DNA from: CAYFUF01 sp964394795
GTDB lineage: Bacteria > Bacillota > Clostridia > Tissierellales > Peptoniphilaceae
Direction of reading: 5' to 3'
Assembly: GCA_964394795.1 (NCBI GenBank)
Contig: CAYMYX010000003.1
Location: 1 to 64,000, forward strand
DNA: 64,000 nucleotides
Shown here: piece by piece, positions 34,959-43,760 of the stretch
How the letters are laid out: the number at the start of each line of letters is the position of its first letter
How positions within the stretch are numbered: position 1 is the stretch's first letter
The notes under the pieces: generated by a model
Seen by the model: only the letters and a program-made list of their open reading frames with translations
Database searches by the model: none
Told to the model about the DNA's origin: nothing
Position numbers and translations under genes: made by a program

Positions 34959-36410
34959 ATGTTCTTAGAAGGAATAGAGATTTCTAGAATAGTCTTTATT
35001 ATCAACTTTATATTAATCATCGTGATTATCTTCTGGGGACGAAATCGACCTGCAAGATCGACGATGATGTGGGTCATGGTTATGGCCCTCCTACCCATCG
35101 GTGGTTTCTTCTTCTACTTACTCATCGGAGCGGATACCAGAAGGAGTAATATGTTCCGCCTGAAGGAAAGTCAGGATGAGAAGATCAGAGAGCTGACAGC
35201 CCAACAGGTGGCGGAAATCGAAGAAGTCAATATGACGTTTTCCGGTTCCACCTATGAAGACTATTTTGAATTGGCGACATTCGCCTTAAATGTTGACCAC
35301 AGTGTAATTTCCTATCAGAACGACTGGAAGTTGTTCTTCGATGGACACGAAAAATTCGACTCACTCTGCGACGATATCGACCGTGCGGAAGAATCCATAT
35401 GCATTCAATATTACATTATGAGCTCTGACGATTTGGGCAAGAGGGTCATGCACCACTTAATTTTGGCCGCCCAAAGAGGAGTTCATGTACGCTTCCTTGT
35501 CGATGCCTTTGGTGGAAGGTCGTTAAGGGATAGAGATATGGAGACCATGGAAGCTTACGGCATCGAAGTTGCCATCTTCTTCCCATCCATACTTAAGCAC
35601 TTCAATCTACGAATGAACTATCGTAACCATAGAAAGTTAGTTATCATCGACGATTACATCGGCTATATCGGTGGTTTCAATGTAGGCGACGAGTACCTAG
35701 GCAAAAACAAACGCTTTGGCTACTGGAGAGACACCCATCTCCGCATCGAAGGTGAGGGAACCTCCGAACTAAAAATCCGCTTCCTCCAAGACTGGTACCA
35801 CGCTTCCGGCAAAGATCCTGAGGATGAGCCTGAGATTCAGATGCACCCCTACATTGAGGGTAATGCACCAATGCAGCTGATTACCTCCGGACCGGATACT
35901 ACTTACGACAATATCAAGTACGCGATGATGAAGATGATTTCTATCGCCAAGCATTCCATCATCATTCAGACCCCCTACTTAGTACCGGATATCGCCTTCA
36001 TGGATACCTTGTTGCTTGCCCTCAACCAGGGAGTAGAGGTAAATATTATGATTCCGGACAAACCCGACCACCCCATTATCTACTGGGCGACCACTTCCTA
36101 TGCCGGCGAGCTCATTAAGCACGGGGCGAAAATCTATCGATACGAGAACGGCTTCCTCCATGCTAAGGTCATGATTGTTGACGATATCCTGTCCATGGTT
36201 GGTTCCGCCAATTTGGATGAAAGGTCCTTCTCCCTAAATTTTGAGGCATCCGAAATAATCTATTCTTACGAAGTCAATCTGGAACTCCGAGAGCAGTTTG
36301 CTATCGATGTGGAAAATAGCAGTTTATTAACCGAAGAGATGTACGAGCAAAGGTCTCTTATTCAAAAGATTCGGGAGCCAATTTCTCGTCTATTCTCACC
36401 TTTACTTTAA
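34959..36410 (+). CDS. cls: Cardiolipin synthase
   Basis: Membrane phospholipase-D-family enzyme that condenses two phosphatidylglycerols. The 483-residue protein begins with two membrane helices (IVFIINFILIIVIIF and MALLPIGGFFFYLLIG), then has two HKD motifs: HRKLVIIDDYIGYIGG at about residue 224 and HAKVMIVDDILSMVGSAN at about 401, each with HxKxxxxD intact. The length is normal. It lies 7 bp after typA. Confidence 0.94.
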   Translation: MFLEGIEISRIVFIINFILIIVIIFWGRNRPARSTMMWVMVMALLPIGGFFFYLLIGADTRRSNMFRLKESQDEKIRELTAQQVAEIEEVNMTFSGSTYEDYFELATFALNVDHSVISYQNDWKLFFDGHEKFDSLCDDIDRAEESICIQYYIMSSDDLGKRVMHHLILAAQRGVHVRFLVDAFGGRSLRDRDMETMEAYGIEVAIFFPSILKHFNLRMNYRNHRKLVIIDDYIGYIGGFNVGDEYLGKNKRFGYWRDTHLRIEGEGTSELKIRFLQDWYHASGKDPEDEPEIQMHPYIEGNAPMQLITSGPDTTYDNIKYAMMKMISIAKHSIIIQTPYLVPDIAFMDTLLLALNQGVEVNIMIPDKPDHPIIYWATTSYAGELIKHGAKIYRYENGFLHAKVMIVDDILSMVGSANLDERSFSLNFEASEIIYSYEVNLELREQFAIDVENSSLLTEEMYEQRSLIQKIREPISRLFSPLL

Positions 36411-36431
36411 CGTGCGGGAAAGGATTTGTTT

Positions 36432-37001
36432 ATGGTAAATGATGGTAGACAGGAAGGCCAATGGACGCAACCTTCCTACAGTGAAAAATATAGAAGCATG
36501 TATGGAGATGAGTATCATCAAAATGAAGAGCCGACCAAACCCAAAAGGTTGATATGGACACGCTTAGCATTTTTCTCCCTCATGCCTTTGGTTGTCTTGC
36601 TAGCCGTTCTCTATATCGCGATGAATGGGTCCGGTTTTCAAAATCTGGACACCTATCGCATTGTCCTTATCTTTATTTATATCTTTCTGATACTTGCTTG
36701 GGTTACTAATTTGGTCAGCGTTTTTTCTTGTCTCACTGACAAGCGAGCAACAGGGTATGAGGTTGTAGTCACCATCTTCCAAGCGCTCTTCTTATTCGCC
36801 AGCGTAACGCCATTAACTACTTTATGGAAGAGTATCATCATTGACTTGTCACACTTCACGATCTTTCTCAGCGATCGATTCTACCAGATGATGATGCTGT
36901 ATACCTTTGTTACGGCAATCCTAGCCATCCTTTGGCAAATCATCAGCCGCTTTATGTTCAAAGACGAACTTCTAATACAGAACAAATATTATGATAAATA
37001 G
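36432..37001 (+). CDS. Hypothetical four-helix membrane protein
   Basis: I do not recognise this family. The product of about 189 residues has a polar, Tyr- and Glu-rich N-terminal tail (about 1-40) and four hydrophobic segments (starting near LAFFSLMPLVVLL, IVLIFIYIFLILAW, VTIFQALFLFASV and LYTFVTAILAILW), and ends in a charged tail. ATG 36432 is chosen over TTG 36426 for better spacing from AAAGGA. It follows cls by 21 bp and may be co-transcribed, so a membrane-lipid or envelope link is possible but unproven. Confidence 0.6.
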   Translation: MVNDGRQEGQWTQPSYSEKYRSMYGDEYHQNEEPTKPKRLIWTRLAFFSLMPLVVLLAVLYIAMNGSGFQNLDTYRIVLIFIYIFLILAWVTNLVSVFSCLTDKRATGYEVVVTIFQALFLFASVTPLTTLWKSIIIDLSHFTIFLSDRFYQMMMLYTFVTAILAILWQIISRFMFKDELLIQNKYYDK

Positions 37002-37046
37002 TTGTCAGCCACAAGAATATTTATTATACTAGGTAAGAATAACAAA

Positions 37047-37076
37047 TTGACTACACAAACTTTTTGCGGGTAATAT
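37047..37076 (+). promoter_or_regulatory. Possible rex promoter
   Basis: TTGACT, an 18-bp spacer and TAATAT lie about 155 bp before rex. The 230-bp gap is very AT-rich. I did not find a clear TTGTTAA-type Rex operator in it. Confidence 0.5.
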
Positions 37077-37231
37077 ATCATCGTTATAGACAAATGTCTG
37101 CAAAATGTCTAGTCAATAACCAAATTCGTTGAGAAAATACAAACACATCACCCAAAAGGGGTAAATGTTTTGTAGAAATTCGGTAAGAAAACAAATTTAA
37201 ATAAATGTTGACTGTTTTATTGGAGGAGAAG

Positions 37232-37882
37232 ATGAATCAAGGCAAGGCAATTTCAAGCGCCGTCATAAGACGCTTACCAAAGTATTATCGTTATATCACT
37301 ATGATTGAAAATCGAGGAATCGTTAGAATTTCCTCTCAGAACCTAAGCGAGATTACAGGCTTTACAGCCTCTCAAATCCGCCAGGACTTGAACCACTTTG
37401 GTGGTTTCGGCCAACAAGGTTACGGCTACAGCGTAAGCAAACTAAAGGAACAATTAGCAAGAATCATCGGTCTTGATCAAAAGTACAAGATGGTTATTGC
37501 CGGTGCGGGAAGAATGGGCCAAGCAATTCGTTACTCGGAGCTTTTCAAAGATTCGGGCTTTGAGATTGCAGCATTATTCGATGCTGACGAGAGAAAGATC
37601 GGAAGTGACGTCAACGGTTTAACGGTACAACCTATTGAAGATCTTCCAGAGTACGTCAAGAATAACAACGTTGATATCCTGACGATCACAACACCTAAGG
37701 AAGCAGCTCAAGAGCTTGCTGACCTTGCTGTGGAAGCTGGTGTAAAGGGCGTATGGAACTTCGCTCCGGTAGATATCAATCTACCAGAAGGCGTTGTCCT
37801 AGAGAACGTCCATCTCGATGAGAGCCTATATACCTTAATTTATTATATTGGCAACATCAACGACTATAAGGGTACCAAGTAG
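37232..37882 (+). CDS. rex: Redox-sensing transcriptional repressor Rex
   Basis: Senses the NADH/NAD+ ratio and represses fermentation genes. The 216-residue protein has an N-terminal winged helix (VIRRLPKYYRYITMIENRGI, LSEITGFTASQIRQDL, GGFGQQGYGY) and a Rossmann domain with VIAGAGRMGQAI, TITTPKEAAQELAD, and the C-terminal swapped helix. ATG 37232 is preceded by GGAGGAGA. A perfect terminator follows within 30 bp, so it is a single-gene unit. Targets may include the pyruvate:ferredoxin oxidoreductase or other genes outside the window, but no operator is seen. Confidence 0.94.
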   Translation: MNQGKAISSAVIRRLPKYYRYITMIENRGIVRISSQNLSEITGFTASQIRQDLNHFGGFGQQGYGYSVSKLKEQLARIIGLDQKYKMVIAGAGRMGQAIRYSELFKDSGFEIAALFDADERKIGSDVNGLTVQPIEDLPEYVKNNNVDILTITTPKEAAQELADLAVEAGVKGVWNFAPVDINLPEGVVLENVHLDESLYTLIYYIGNINDYKGTK

Positions 37883-37910
37883 TACCTTTCTCGAACTGAA
37901 AATGAGTGAT

Positions 37911-37940
37911 AAAATGGGTAGAGAAATCTACCCATTTTTT
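37911..37940 (+). terminator. rex terminator
   Basis: Perfect arms AAAATGGGTAGA and TCTACCCATTTT around a GAAA tetraloop, followed by further T. Confidence 0.9.
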
Positions 37941-37953
37941 GTTAGGAGAGAAT

Positions 37954-39885
37954 ATGGCCCAATTAACTGCAAAAAATATATCCAAGAATTATGGCATCCG
38001 CCCAATTCTGGAAGACATCCAATTTATCGTAAACGAAAAAGATAAAGTGGGGATAATTGGGCAGAACGGTAGCGGAAAGACAACCTTGATGCGGATTATC
38101 GCTGGTGACTTAGAGCCCGACACTGGCTCAGTGTACCGAAGTGGTGACCTCCGCATAGGTTATCTCAAGCAGAATGTCCATATCGAATCGGAGCGGACGG
38201 TTTACGAGGAATGTAAAACCGCCTACTGGCGAGCCTTTGAAATTGAAGAGGAATTGGCTTCTTTAGAAAAACAGATGGCCGATTATGCTGACGATGAGGA
38301 CCGTTTGGCTCAAGTCCTAGCCCGGTACCACAAGCTGACGGACCGTTTCGAGGAAGAGGGCGGCTTATCCTACCAGTCGGAGATTCGTGGAATGTTAAAG
38401 GGGATGGGCTTTGATGAAAGCCAGTTTACCGCTCAGGTAAACCACCTATCAGGCGGCGAAAAATCCAGGTTGGAACTTGCCATCATGCTCCTAGGTCGTC
38501 CCGATTTGCTACTTTTAGACGAGCCAACCAACCACTTGGACCGCCACGCCATTGAATTCCTAGAGGCCTTCCTTAATGATTTTAGAGGGGCCATCCTCTT
38601 AATCTCTCACGACCGCTACTTTTTAGATAAGGTTGTCAACAATATCTTCCTTATTGAACACCAAAAACTCCATGCCTACCCATGTGGGTATAAGGAGTAT
38701 ACGATGCGAAGGAAAAAAGATTTAGAGACCCTCCGCCACGCTTATGACAACCAACAAAAGGAAGTGGAAAGGCAAAAGGAAATCATCGACCGCTTATCTC
38801 GTTTGGGCGGATCGAAAAGGAAAAGGGGAATATCCCAATCCAGGTCCAGACAAAAGCTTTTAGATAAGATGGAATTGATCGATGCTCCTGCCGGTGAAGA
38901 CCAGCACATGAACTTCCAACTGAAACCTAAGTATGAAAGCGGGGAAGATGTTCTTACCGTGGAAGGGTTGGCGAAAAGCTTCGATGAGAATAAACTTTTC
39001 GAGGATGCCAGCTTTAACTTATATCGAGGTCAACGGGTTGGCCTTATCGGAGATAACGGAACGGGTAAGACCACCCTCTTTCGCATTTTGCTAGGTGAAG
39101 AAGAGGCGGATGCCGGTAGAGTAGCTATCGGAACTGCCGTAAAAGCCGCTTGGTTTGACCAAGAGCAAACGAGCCTGACCGATGAGAACACCGTCTTGGA
39201 TGAACTTTGGGACCGGTATCCACGCCTCAACCATTATGAGGTCAGGTCCTATTTGGCCAAGTTCCAGTTCACCGGCGACGATATCTTTCAGTTGGTCGGC
39301 GACCTGTCGGGAGGGGAGAAAGCTCGCCTAGCTTTGCTCAAGTTGATGCTAAGCTCAGCAAATCTCCTACTACTAGATGAGCCCACCAATCACTTGGATA
39401 TCGAATCCCGAGAGATACTGGAAGAAGCCCTCATTGATTACGAGGGGACTATCCTGGTCATCAGCCATGACCGCTACTTCTTGAACACGGTATGTGAACG
39501 GATACTTCATCTTTCACAGGATGGCATAAGGTCCTATTTAGGCAACTACGATGACTACATGAGACAAGTCGAATTAGGTCAGCAGGTCGAGGAAGAAAGC
39601 CGGTACGAAAATAAGACTAGGCAGAAGAAGGAAGAGAAAAAGAAGCGCTTAGCTCAGAAAGAAATTCGCCAGCTTCGGGTTCAGGTGAAAGATTTGCAAA
39701 AAGAAATCGATGAGTTGACCAAAGAGATGGAATCCTTAATAGAGGCATCCTACTTGCCTGAAGTTTATGCTGACCACGTGAAGGCGAGAGAACACCAAGA
39801 CCAGATAGAAAAAATAGAAGAAGAAATCGAAAACAAAAGCCACTTGTGGTTGGAGCTGCAGATGCAGCTGGAGGAAGAAGAATGA
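37954..39885 (+). CDS. ABC-F family ATP-binding protein
   Basis: A 643-residue cytosolic ABC-F ATPase with no membrane domain; members act on the ribosome (translation factors or antibiotic protection). ABC1 has GQNGSGKTT, LSGGEKSRLELAIM and LLLLDEPTNHLD; ABC2 has GDNGTGKTT, LSGGEKARLALLK and the same Walker B. A linker of charged helices joins them, and a C-terminal coiled coil (QKKEEKKKRLAQKEIRQLRV) follows, as in the YdiF/Uup subgroups. Whether it gives resistance cannot be told. ATG 37954 has AGGAGAG; an earlier in-frame start would lie in the rex terminator. Confidence 0.92.
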   Translation: MAQLTAKNISKNYGIRPILEDIQFIVNEKDKVGIIGQNGSGKTTLMRIIAGDLEPDTGSVYRSGDLRIGYLKQNVHIESERTVYEECKTAYWRAFEIEEELASLEKQMADYADDEDRLAQVLARYHKLTDRFEEEGGLSYQSEIRGMLKGMGFDESQFTAQVNHLSGGEKSRLELAIMLLGRPDLLLLDEPTNHLDRHAIEFLEAFLNDFRGAILLISHDRYFLDKVVNNIFLIEHQKLHAYPCGYKEYTMRRKKDLETLRHAYDNQQKEVERQKEIIDRLSRLGGSKRKRGISQSRSRQKLLDKMELIDAPAGEDQHMNFQLKPKYESGEDVLTVEGLAKSFDENKLFEDASFNLYRGQRVGLIGDNGTGKTTLFRILLGEEEADAGRVAIGTAVKAAWFDQEQTSLTDENTVLDELWDRYPRLNHYEVRSYLAKFQFTGDDIFQLVGDLSGGEKARLALLKLMLSSANLLLLDEPTNHLDIESREILEEALIDYEGTILVISHDRYFLNTVCERILHLSQDGIRSYLGNYDDYMRQVELGQQVEEESRYENKTRQKKEEKKKRLAQKEIRQLRVQVKDLQKEIDELTKEMESLIEASYLPEVYADHVKAREHQDQIEKIEEEIENKSHLWLELQMQLEEEE

Positions 39886-40814
39886 AAATCTTTGCCTATC
39901 GGGGATATTCCGGTAATTACCCTGAAAATACGATGTTATCATTCCAAAAAGCAATTGAAGCAGGAGCTGATGGCATCCAGTTAGACATCCATTTTTCCAG
40001 AGACAAGCAGATTGTCGTCATCCATGACGACTCCTTATCCCGGATGACCAATGGCGTTGGTTTCGTTCGCCACCACAATCTGAAGGACCTGAAGAATTAT
40101 GAGATCAAAGGGACCTACAAGGGCGACCGCCAGCATATGCTAACTTTGGAGGAGTACCTAACTTGGTCGAGTGGTCTGCCAGTCGTTACCAATATTTCCA
40201 TCCAAAACCAAAAGTTTTACTATCCCGGTTTAGAGAATGCAGCCATGGAACTGGTCAAAAAGTTTGATATGTTTGATCGGGTCCTTATTTCTTCCAAGAG
40301 AGAATCCTCCATCGAAGATATCCAGAGAAATTGGCCTCAAGCTAAAGTGGGTTGGGAGATAAGCAATGCCACGGACGAGGTTCTCGCTCGGTCGGTAGAG
40401 ATGAAGGTTGACGCCATCATACCAACTTTAGCTAGCCTCCATGACGATTTCATTGAAAGTGCCCACGCCCAGGGAATGAAACTCATTCCTTATACCGTCA
40501 ACACGAACGATGAGCAACTTCGATTGAAGGAACTTGGGGTGGAAAGCATCATGACCATGTTTGTCGAAGCCAGTAAGAAAACCTTGGGTGAAACCGAGAA
40601 TCCTTACTCCCAAGAGCAGATCGATTATGCGACATCGCCTAATGACGAGGCAGAAATTATTCCTCCTGGCCCTAGAGGTCACATCAAGAAGCAGAGCAAG
40701 AAGCTGACCGGAGGAGCCTTAGGTATCGTGGTCGGAATAATCATATCGATAACGGTGGCTGTAGTTGCCACTAAAGTAATAATGAGTTTTCTCACGCCGA
40801 TATTCGGTTCGTAA
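39882..40814 (+). CDS. GDPD-like membrane protein, probably inactive
   Basis: Resembles glycerophosphodiester phosphodiesterases (GDPD), which cut glycerophosphodiesters. The 310-residue protein keeps the fold landmarks (RGYSGNYPENTMLSF, EAGADGIQLDIHFSRD, VVIHDDSL, LIPYTVN) but the HRG His is Tyr6, the first metal Glu is Gln33, and the later metal Glu of the NIELK motif is Ser106 with Lys to Gln108. Asp35 and His48 remain. A membrane helix (about 274-297) sits at the C-terminus. The start overlaps the ABC-F stop (ATGA). It is likely a pseudoenzyme, though changed chemistry is possible. Confidence 0.75.
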   Translation: MKIFAYRGYSGNYPENTMLSFQKAIEAGADGIQLDIHFSRDKQIVVIHDDSLSRMTNGVGFVRHHNLKDLKNYEIKGTYKGDRQHMLTLEEYLTWSSGLPVVTNISIQNQKFYYPGLENAAMELVKKFDMFDRVLISSKRESSIEDIQRNWPQAKVGWEISNATDEVLARSVEMKVDAIIPTLASLHDDFIESAHAQGMKLIPYTVNTNDEQLRLKELGVESIMTMFVEASKKTLGETENPYSQEQIDYATSPNDEAEIIPPGPRGHIKKQSKKLTGGALGIVVGIIISITVAVVATKVIMSFLTPIFGS

Positions 40815-40838
40815 TAAAGTGCTTATCGGAGTTGACTG

Positions 40839-40868
40839 AATCCCCTTCATCAGATGAAGGGGATTTTT
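40839..40868 (+). terminator. Terminator after the GDPD-like gene
   Basis: Perfect arms AATCCCCTTCAT and ATGAAGGGGATT with a 3-nt loop, followed by TTT. Confidence 0.9.
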
Positions 40869-40908
40869 ACGTTTTGCAACAATGAAAAAGCATCTTGATA
40901 ACGCGGAT

Positions 40909-40925
40909 AAGAAAACGGTTTTCTT
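40909..40925. promoter_or_regulatory. Palindrome, possible operator of the galactose operon
   Basis: AAGAAAACGGTTTTCTT is a perfect palindrome of two 8-mers around one base. It lies about 85 bp before the mglB -35. It has the look of a LacI/GalR-family operator (central CG, AAAC/GTTT arms) but no regulator gene is near. Confidence 0.45.
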
Positions 40926-41010
40926 TATGAACATCTTTGCTTTGTGGTAGTAAAAACTAGATATTTACATGGTTTGCTAATAGAAAATCTTTCGTTTATT
41001 TTAATACATT

Positions 41011-41039
41011 TTGACAACCTGAAAACCTTTTGCTACTAT
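41011..41039 (+). promoter_or_regulatory. mglB promoter
   Basis: TTGACA, a 17-bp spacer and TACTAT (41034-41039) lie 30 bp before the mglB start. Confidence 0.8.
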
Positions 41040-41069
41040 TCTAATTAGACAACAAATTAGGAGGAATAT

Positions 41070-42167
41070 ATGAAAAAAACTGGAAAACTGATTACTCTTT
41101 TACTAGCCTTAGTTATGGTGTTTGCACTAGCTGCTTGTGAAGCTGACGATGCACCAGCAAGCACAGACTCAGGCGAAGCTACAACTGAAACATCTGAAAC
41201 AACAACGGAAGAAAGCACTACAGAAGGCGAAGACACTACTGAAGGCGAAGCTAAGAAAGTCGCTGTCCTTCTTTATGACGGAACTGACACTTACATGGGT
41301 ACTGTTCGTAATGCTATGCAAGAAGTTGCAGCAGACAACAATATCGAATACGAATTCCATGATGGTAAAAATGACGTAGCTACACAAACTGACCAATTGA
41401 ACAACGTTATTGCTCAAGAAGTTGACGGCATCGTCGTAAACATCGTAGACGTTAACGCAGCGCCAACTTTCCTTCAAACGCTAGAAGATTCCGGTATTCC
41501 TTACCTCTTCATTAACAGAGATATGACCGCTTCCTTCGAAGGCACAGACTCTACTATCTTTGTAGGAACCAACGCTCCTGACGCTGGTGTTATGCAAGGC
41601 GAAATGTTCATCGAATACATGGAAGGCAACGAAAACTGGGACAGAAACGGTGACGGAAAAGTTCAGTACGGTATCCTTCACGGTGGTTTAGATAACCCAG
41701 AAGCACAAGCAAGAACTGAATATGCAGTTAAGACGGTAGAAGAATCTGGCGTAGAAGTAGAAGAACTTGGTAACCAAGTAGCTAACTGGGACACAGCGCA
41801 AGCGAAGACAGCGGTTGATGCTTGGATGCAACGCTTCCCCGATGACCTCGATGTTATCTTCTCTAACAACGATACTATGGCCCAAGGTGCTATCGAATCA
41901 TTACAACAAGTTGGTTTCAACGGCGACGATGAAGCAAACTATATCCCAGTATACGGCGTAGACGCTATCGATGCAGCTTTACAATTAGTTGAGAGCGGTG
42001 GCATGGCTGGTACAGTTAAGCAAGATAACGTAGGTATGGCAAATGCAGTCACAGCCCTCATCAGAAACAGGATGGACGGCAGAGATTGGTTAGACGGCAC
42101 TGACTATGAGATTTTTGAAGACGACCTAAAGAACTCAGTGAGAATTCCATACGAAAAGGTAAAATAA
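41070..42167 (+). CDS. mglB: Galactose/methyl-galactoside ABC transporter substrate-binding lipoprotein
   Basis: Extracellular sugar-binding protein of a CUT2-type importer. The 365-residue precursor has a lipoprotein signal with lipobox LAAC (Cys23), a Thr/Glu-rich tether (about 24-60), and a periplasmic-binding fold (VAVLLYDGTDTYMGTVRNAM; DGIVVNIVDVNAAP; PYLFINRD; FSNNDTMAQGAIESL; VYGVDAIDAAL). Galactose as the ligand is inferred from the downstream galT and galK and the acidic and aromatic residues typical of MglB. AGGAGG precedes the ATG. Confidence 0.9.
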   Translation: MKKTGKLITLLLALVMVFALAACEADDAPASTDSGEATTETSETTTEESTTEGEDTTEGEAKKVAVLLYDGTDTYMGTVRNAMQEVAADNNIEYEFHDGKNDVATQTDQLNNVIAQEVDGIVVNIVDVNAAPTFLQTLEDSGIPYLFINRDMTASFEGTDSTIFVGTNAPDAGVMQGEMFIEYMEGNENWDRNGDGKVQYGILHGGLDNPEAQARTEYAVKTVEESGVEVEELGNQVANWDTAQAKTAVDAWMQRFPDDLDVIFSNNDTMAQGAIESLQQVGFNGDDEANYIPVYGVDAIDAALQLVESGGMAGTVKQDNVGMANAVTALIRNRMDGRDWLDGTDYEIFEDDLKNSVRIPYEKVK

Positions 42168-42180
42168 GAACGAACATTGG

Positions 42181-42214
42181 AAAATCTGAGGCAGCAAGTC
42201 GCCTCAGATTTTTT
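42181..42214 (+). terminator. Hairpin between mglB and mglA
   Basis: Arms AAATCTGAGGC and GCCTCAGATTT with an 8-nt loop and a T run. It is a strong terminator shape inside the operon, so it probably lets much more mglB than mglA be made. Confidence 0.85.
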
Positions 42215-42239
42215 CATGTAGTTGAGCAGAGGAGCAAAT

Positions 42240-43751
42240 ATGGAAGATAAAAAAGAGAAAGCTATCCTGCTGGAGATGGAGGGAATCACCAAGAGCTTCC
42301 CGGGCGTTAAGGCTTTGGACAATGTCAGCTTTACCCTAGAGCGGGGAACAGTTCACGCTTTGATGGGTGAGAACGGCGCCGGTAAATCGACTTTAATGAA
42401 AATTCTCTTCGGTATCTACCACGAGGATGAAGGCAGCATTAAGATCGATGGGGTGAAGACCCAGTTTGCCAATCCTAAGCAGGCGATGGACCACGGGGTC
42501 TCGATGGTCCACCAAGAGTTAAACCAAGTTTTGAAAAGAGACGTTGCCGATAATATTCTGCTAGGCCGCTTTCCAAAGAGGGGGCCCCTCATTAATCAGA
42601 GTGAAATGTATCGGTATACAAAAGAAGTCATGGATAGATTGGGTTTGGATATCGACCCAAGAGCCAAGGTAAATACCTTATCGGTTGCTCAAAGACAGAT
42701 GGTTGAGATTGCTAAAGCGGTGTCATATGACTCGAAAATTCTCGTTCTCGATGAGCCAACTTCGTCGCTAACCGAGCAAGAAGTTGAAGTGTTATTTGGT
42801 ATTATTGAGCGTCTAAAAGAAAATGGCGTTGGCATTATTTATATTTCCCATAAAATGGATGAGATTCTGCGAATCTCTGATTACATTACCATACTACGAG
42901 ACGGCCAGTACGTGGCTACAGCTAGGTCGGAAGATATGACCAACGATAAGATTATTGCCTTGATGGTTGGAAGGTCTCTGGATCACGTCTATCCTCCAAA
43001 GACGAATACACCTGGTGAGACCCTATTGGAGGTGAAAAACCTAACCGGTAAATATATGCCTACGGTAAAGGAAGCCACCTTCACCTTGCGCAAAGGCGAA
43101 ATCTTAGGTGTCTCCGGTTTAGTAGGTGCTCGAAGAACAGAGCTTCTTGAAACGCTATTCGGTATCCGAACAGTGGATAGCGGCGAGATTTATGTCCATG
43201 GCAAAAAGGTTGAAAACAATAATAGTCATGATGGCATCAAAAACGGTTTTGCCTTGGTTACAGAAGAGCGTAGAGCGACGGGTATTTTCCCGGTTGCCAA
43301 TATCACTTTCAATTCAACAATAGCCAACATGCGGAAGTATAAGAAGATCGCCGGCTTACTAAGCGATGGCTTGATGAAGGAAGACAGCGAAAAAGTAGTG
43401 AAGTCTCTACGGGTAAAAACACCTAACTTAAAAACTCATATCTCCTCACTGTCCGGTGGGAACCAACAAAAGGTCATCTTCGGCCGTTGGTTGTTGACAC
43501 AGCCGGAAATTCTCTTACTGGATGAACCGACTCGAGGAATCGACGTCGGCGCCAAGTATGAAATCTACCAGCTGATTATTAATCTTGCCAACGAAGGCAA
43601 GGGGGTAATCGTGGTTTCCTCTGAGATGCCGGAATTATTTGGTATCTGTGACCGAATTATGGTCATGAGTAACGGCCGCATCGCTGGTATCGATGATGTA
43701 GAGAACCTAGACCAGGAGAAGGTAATGACTCTGGCTACAGAATATTTATAG
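42240..43751 (+). CDS. mglA: Galactose ABC transporter ATP-binding protein MglA
   Basis: CUT2-type ATPase with two fused ABC domains, 503 residues. The first has GENGAGKSTLMKILFG, LSVAQRQMVEIAKAV and ILVLDEPTSSLTE; the second lacks a normal Walker A (VSGLVGARRTELLETLFG), as is usual in this family, but keeps the signature LSGGNQQKVIFGRWL and LLLDEPTRGIDVG. ATG 42240 follows AGAGGAG. It lies 9 bp before mglC. Confidence 0.93.
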   Translation: MEDKKEKAILLEMEGITKSFPGVKALDNVSFTLERGTVHALMGENGAGKSTLMKILFGIYHEDEGSIKIDGVKTQFANPKQAMDHGVSMVHQELNQVLKRDVADNILLGRFPKRGPLINQSEMYRYTKEVMDRLGLDIDPRAKVNTLSVAQRQMVEIAKAVSYDSKILVLDEPTSSLTEQEVEVLFGIIERLKENGVGIIYISHKMDEILRISDYITILRDGQYVATARSEDMTNDKIIALMVGRSLDHVYPPKTNTPGETLLEVKNLTGKYMPTVKEATFTLRKGEILGVSGLVGARRTELLETLFGIRTVDSGEIYVHGKKVENNNSHDGIKNGFALVTEERRATGIFPVANITFNSTIANMRKYKKIAGLLSDGLMKEDSEKVVKSLRVKTPNLKTHISSLSGGNQQKVIFGRWLLTQPEILLLDEPTRGIDVGAKYEIYQLIINLANEGKGVIVVSSEMPELFGICDRIMVMSNGRIAGIDDVENLDQEKVMTLATEYL

Positions 43752-43760
43752 GAGAAAAGT

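Noticed and set aside
40890..40904. CcpA (cre) site near the galactose operon
   Set aside because: A TGATAACGCGGATA stretch fits only 12 of 14 consensus positions and misses key symmetric bases.
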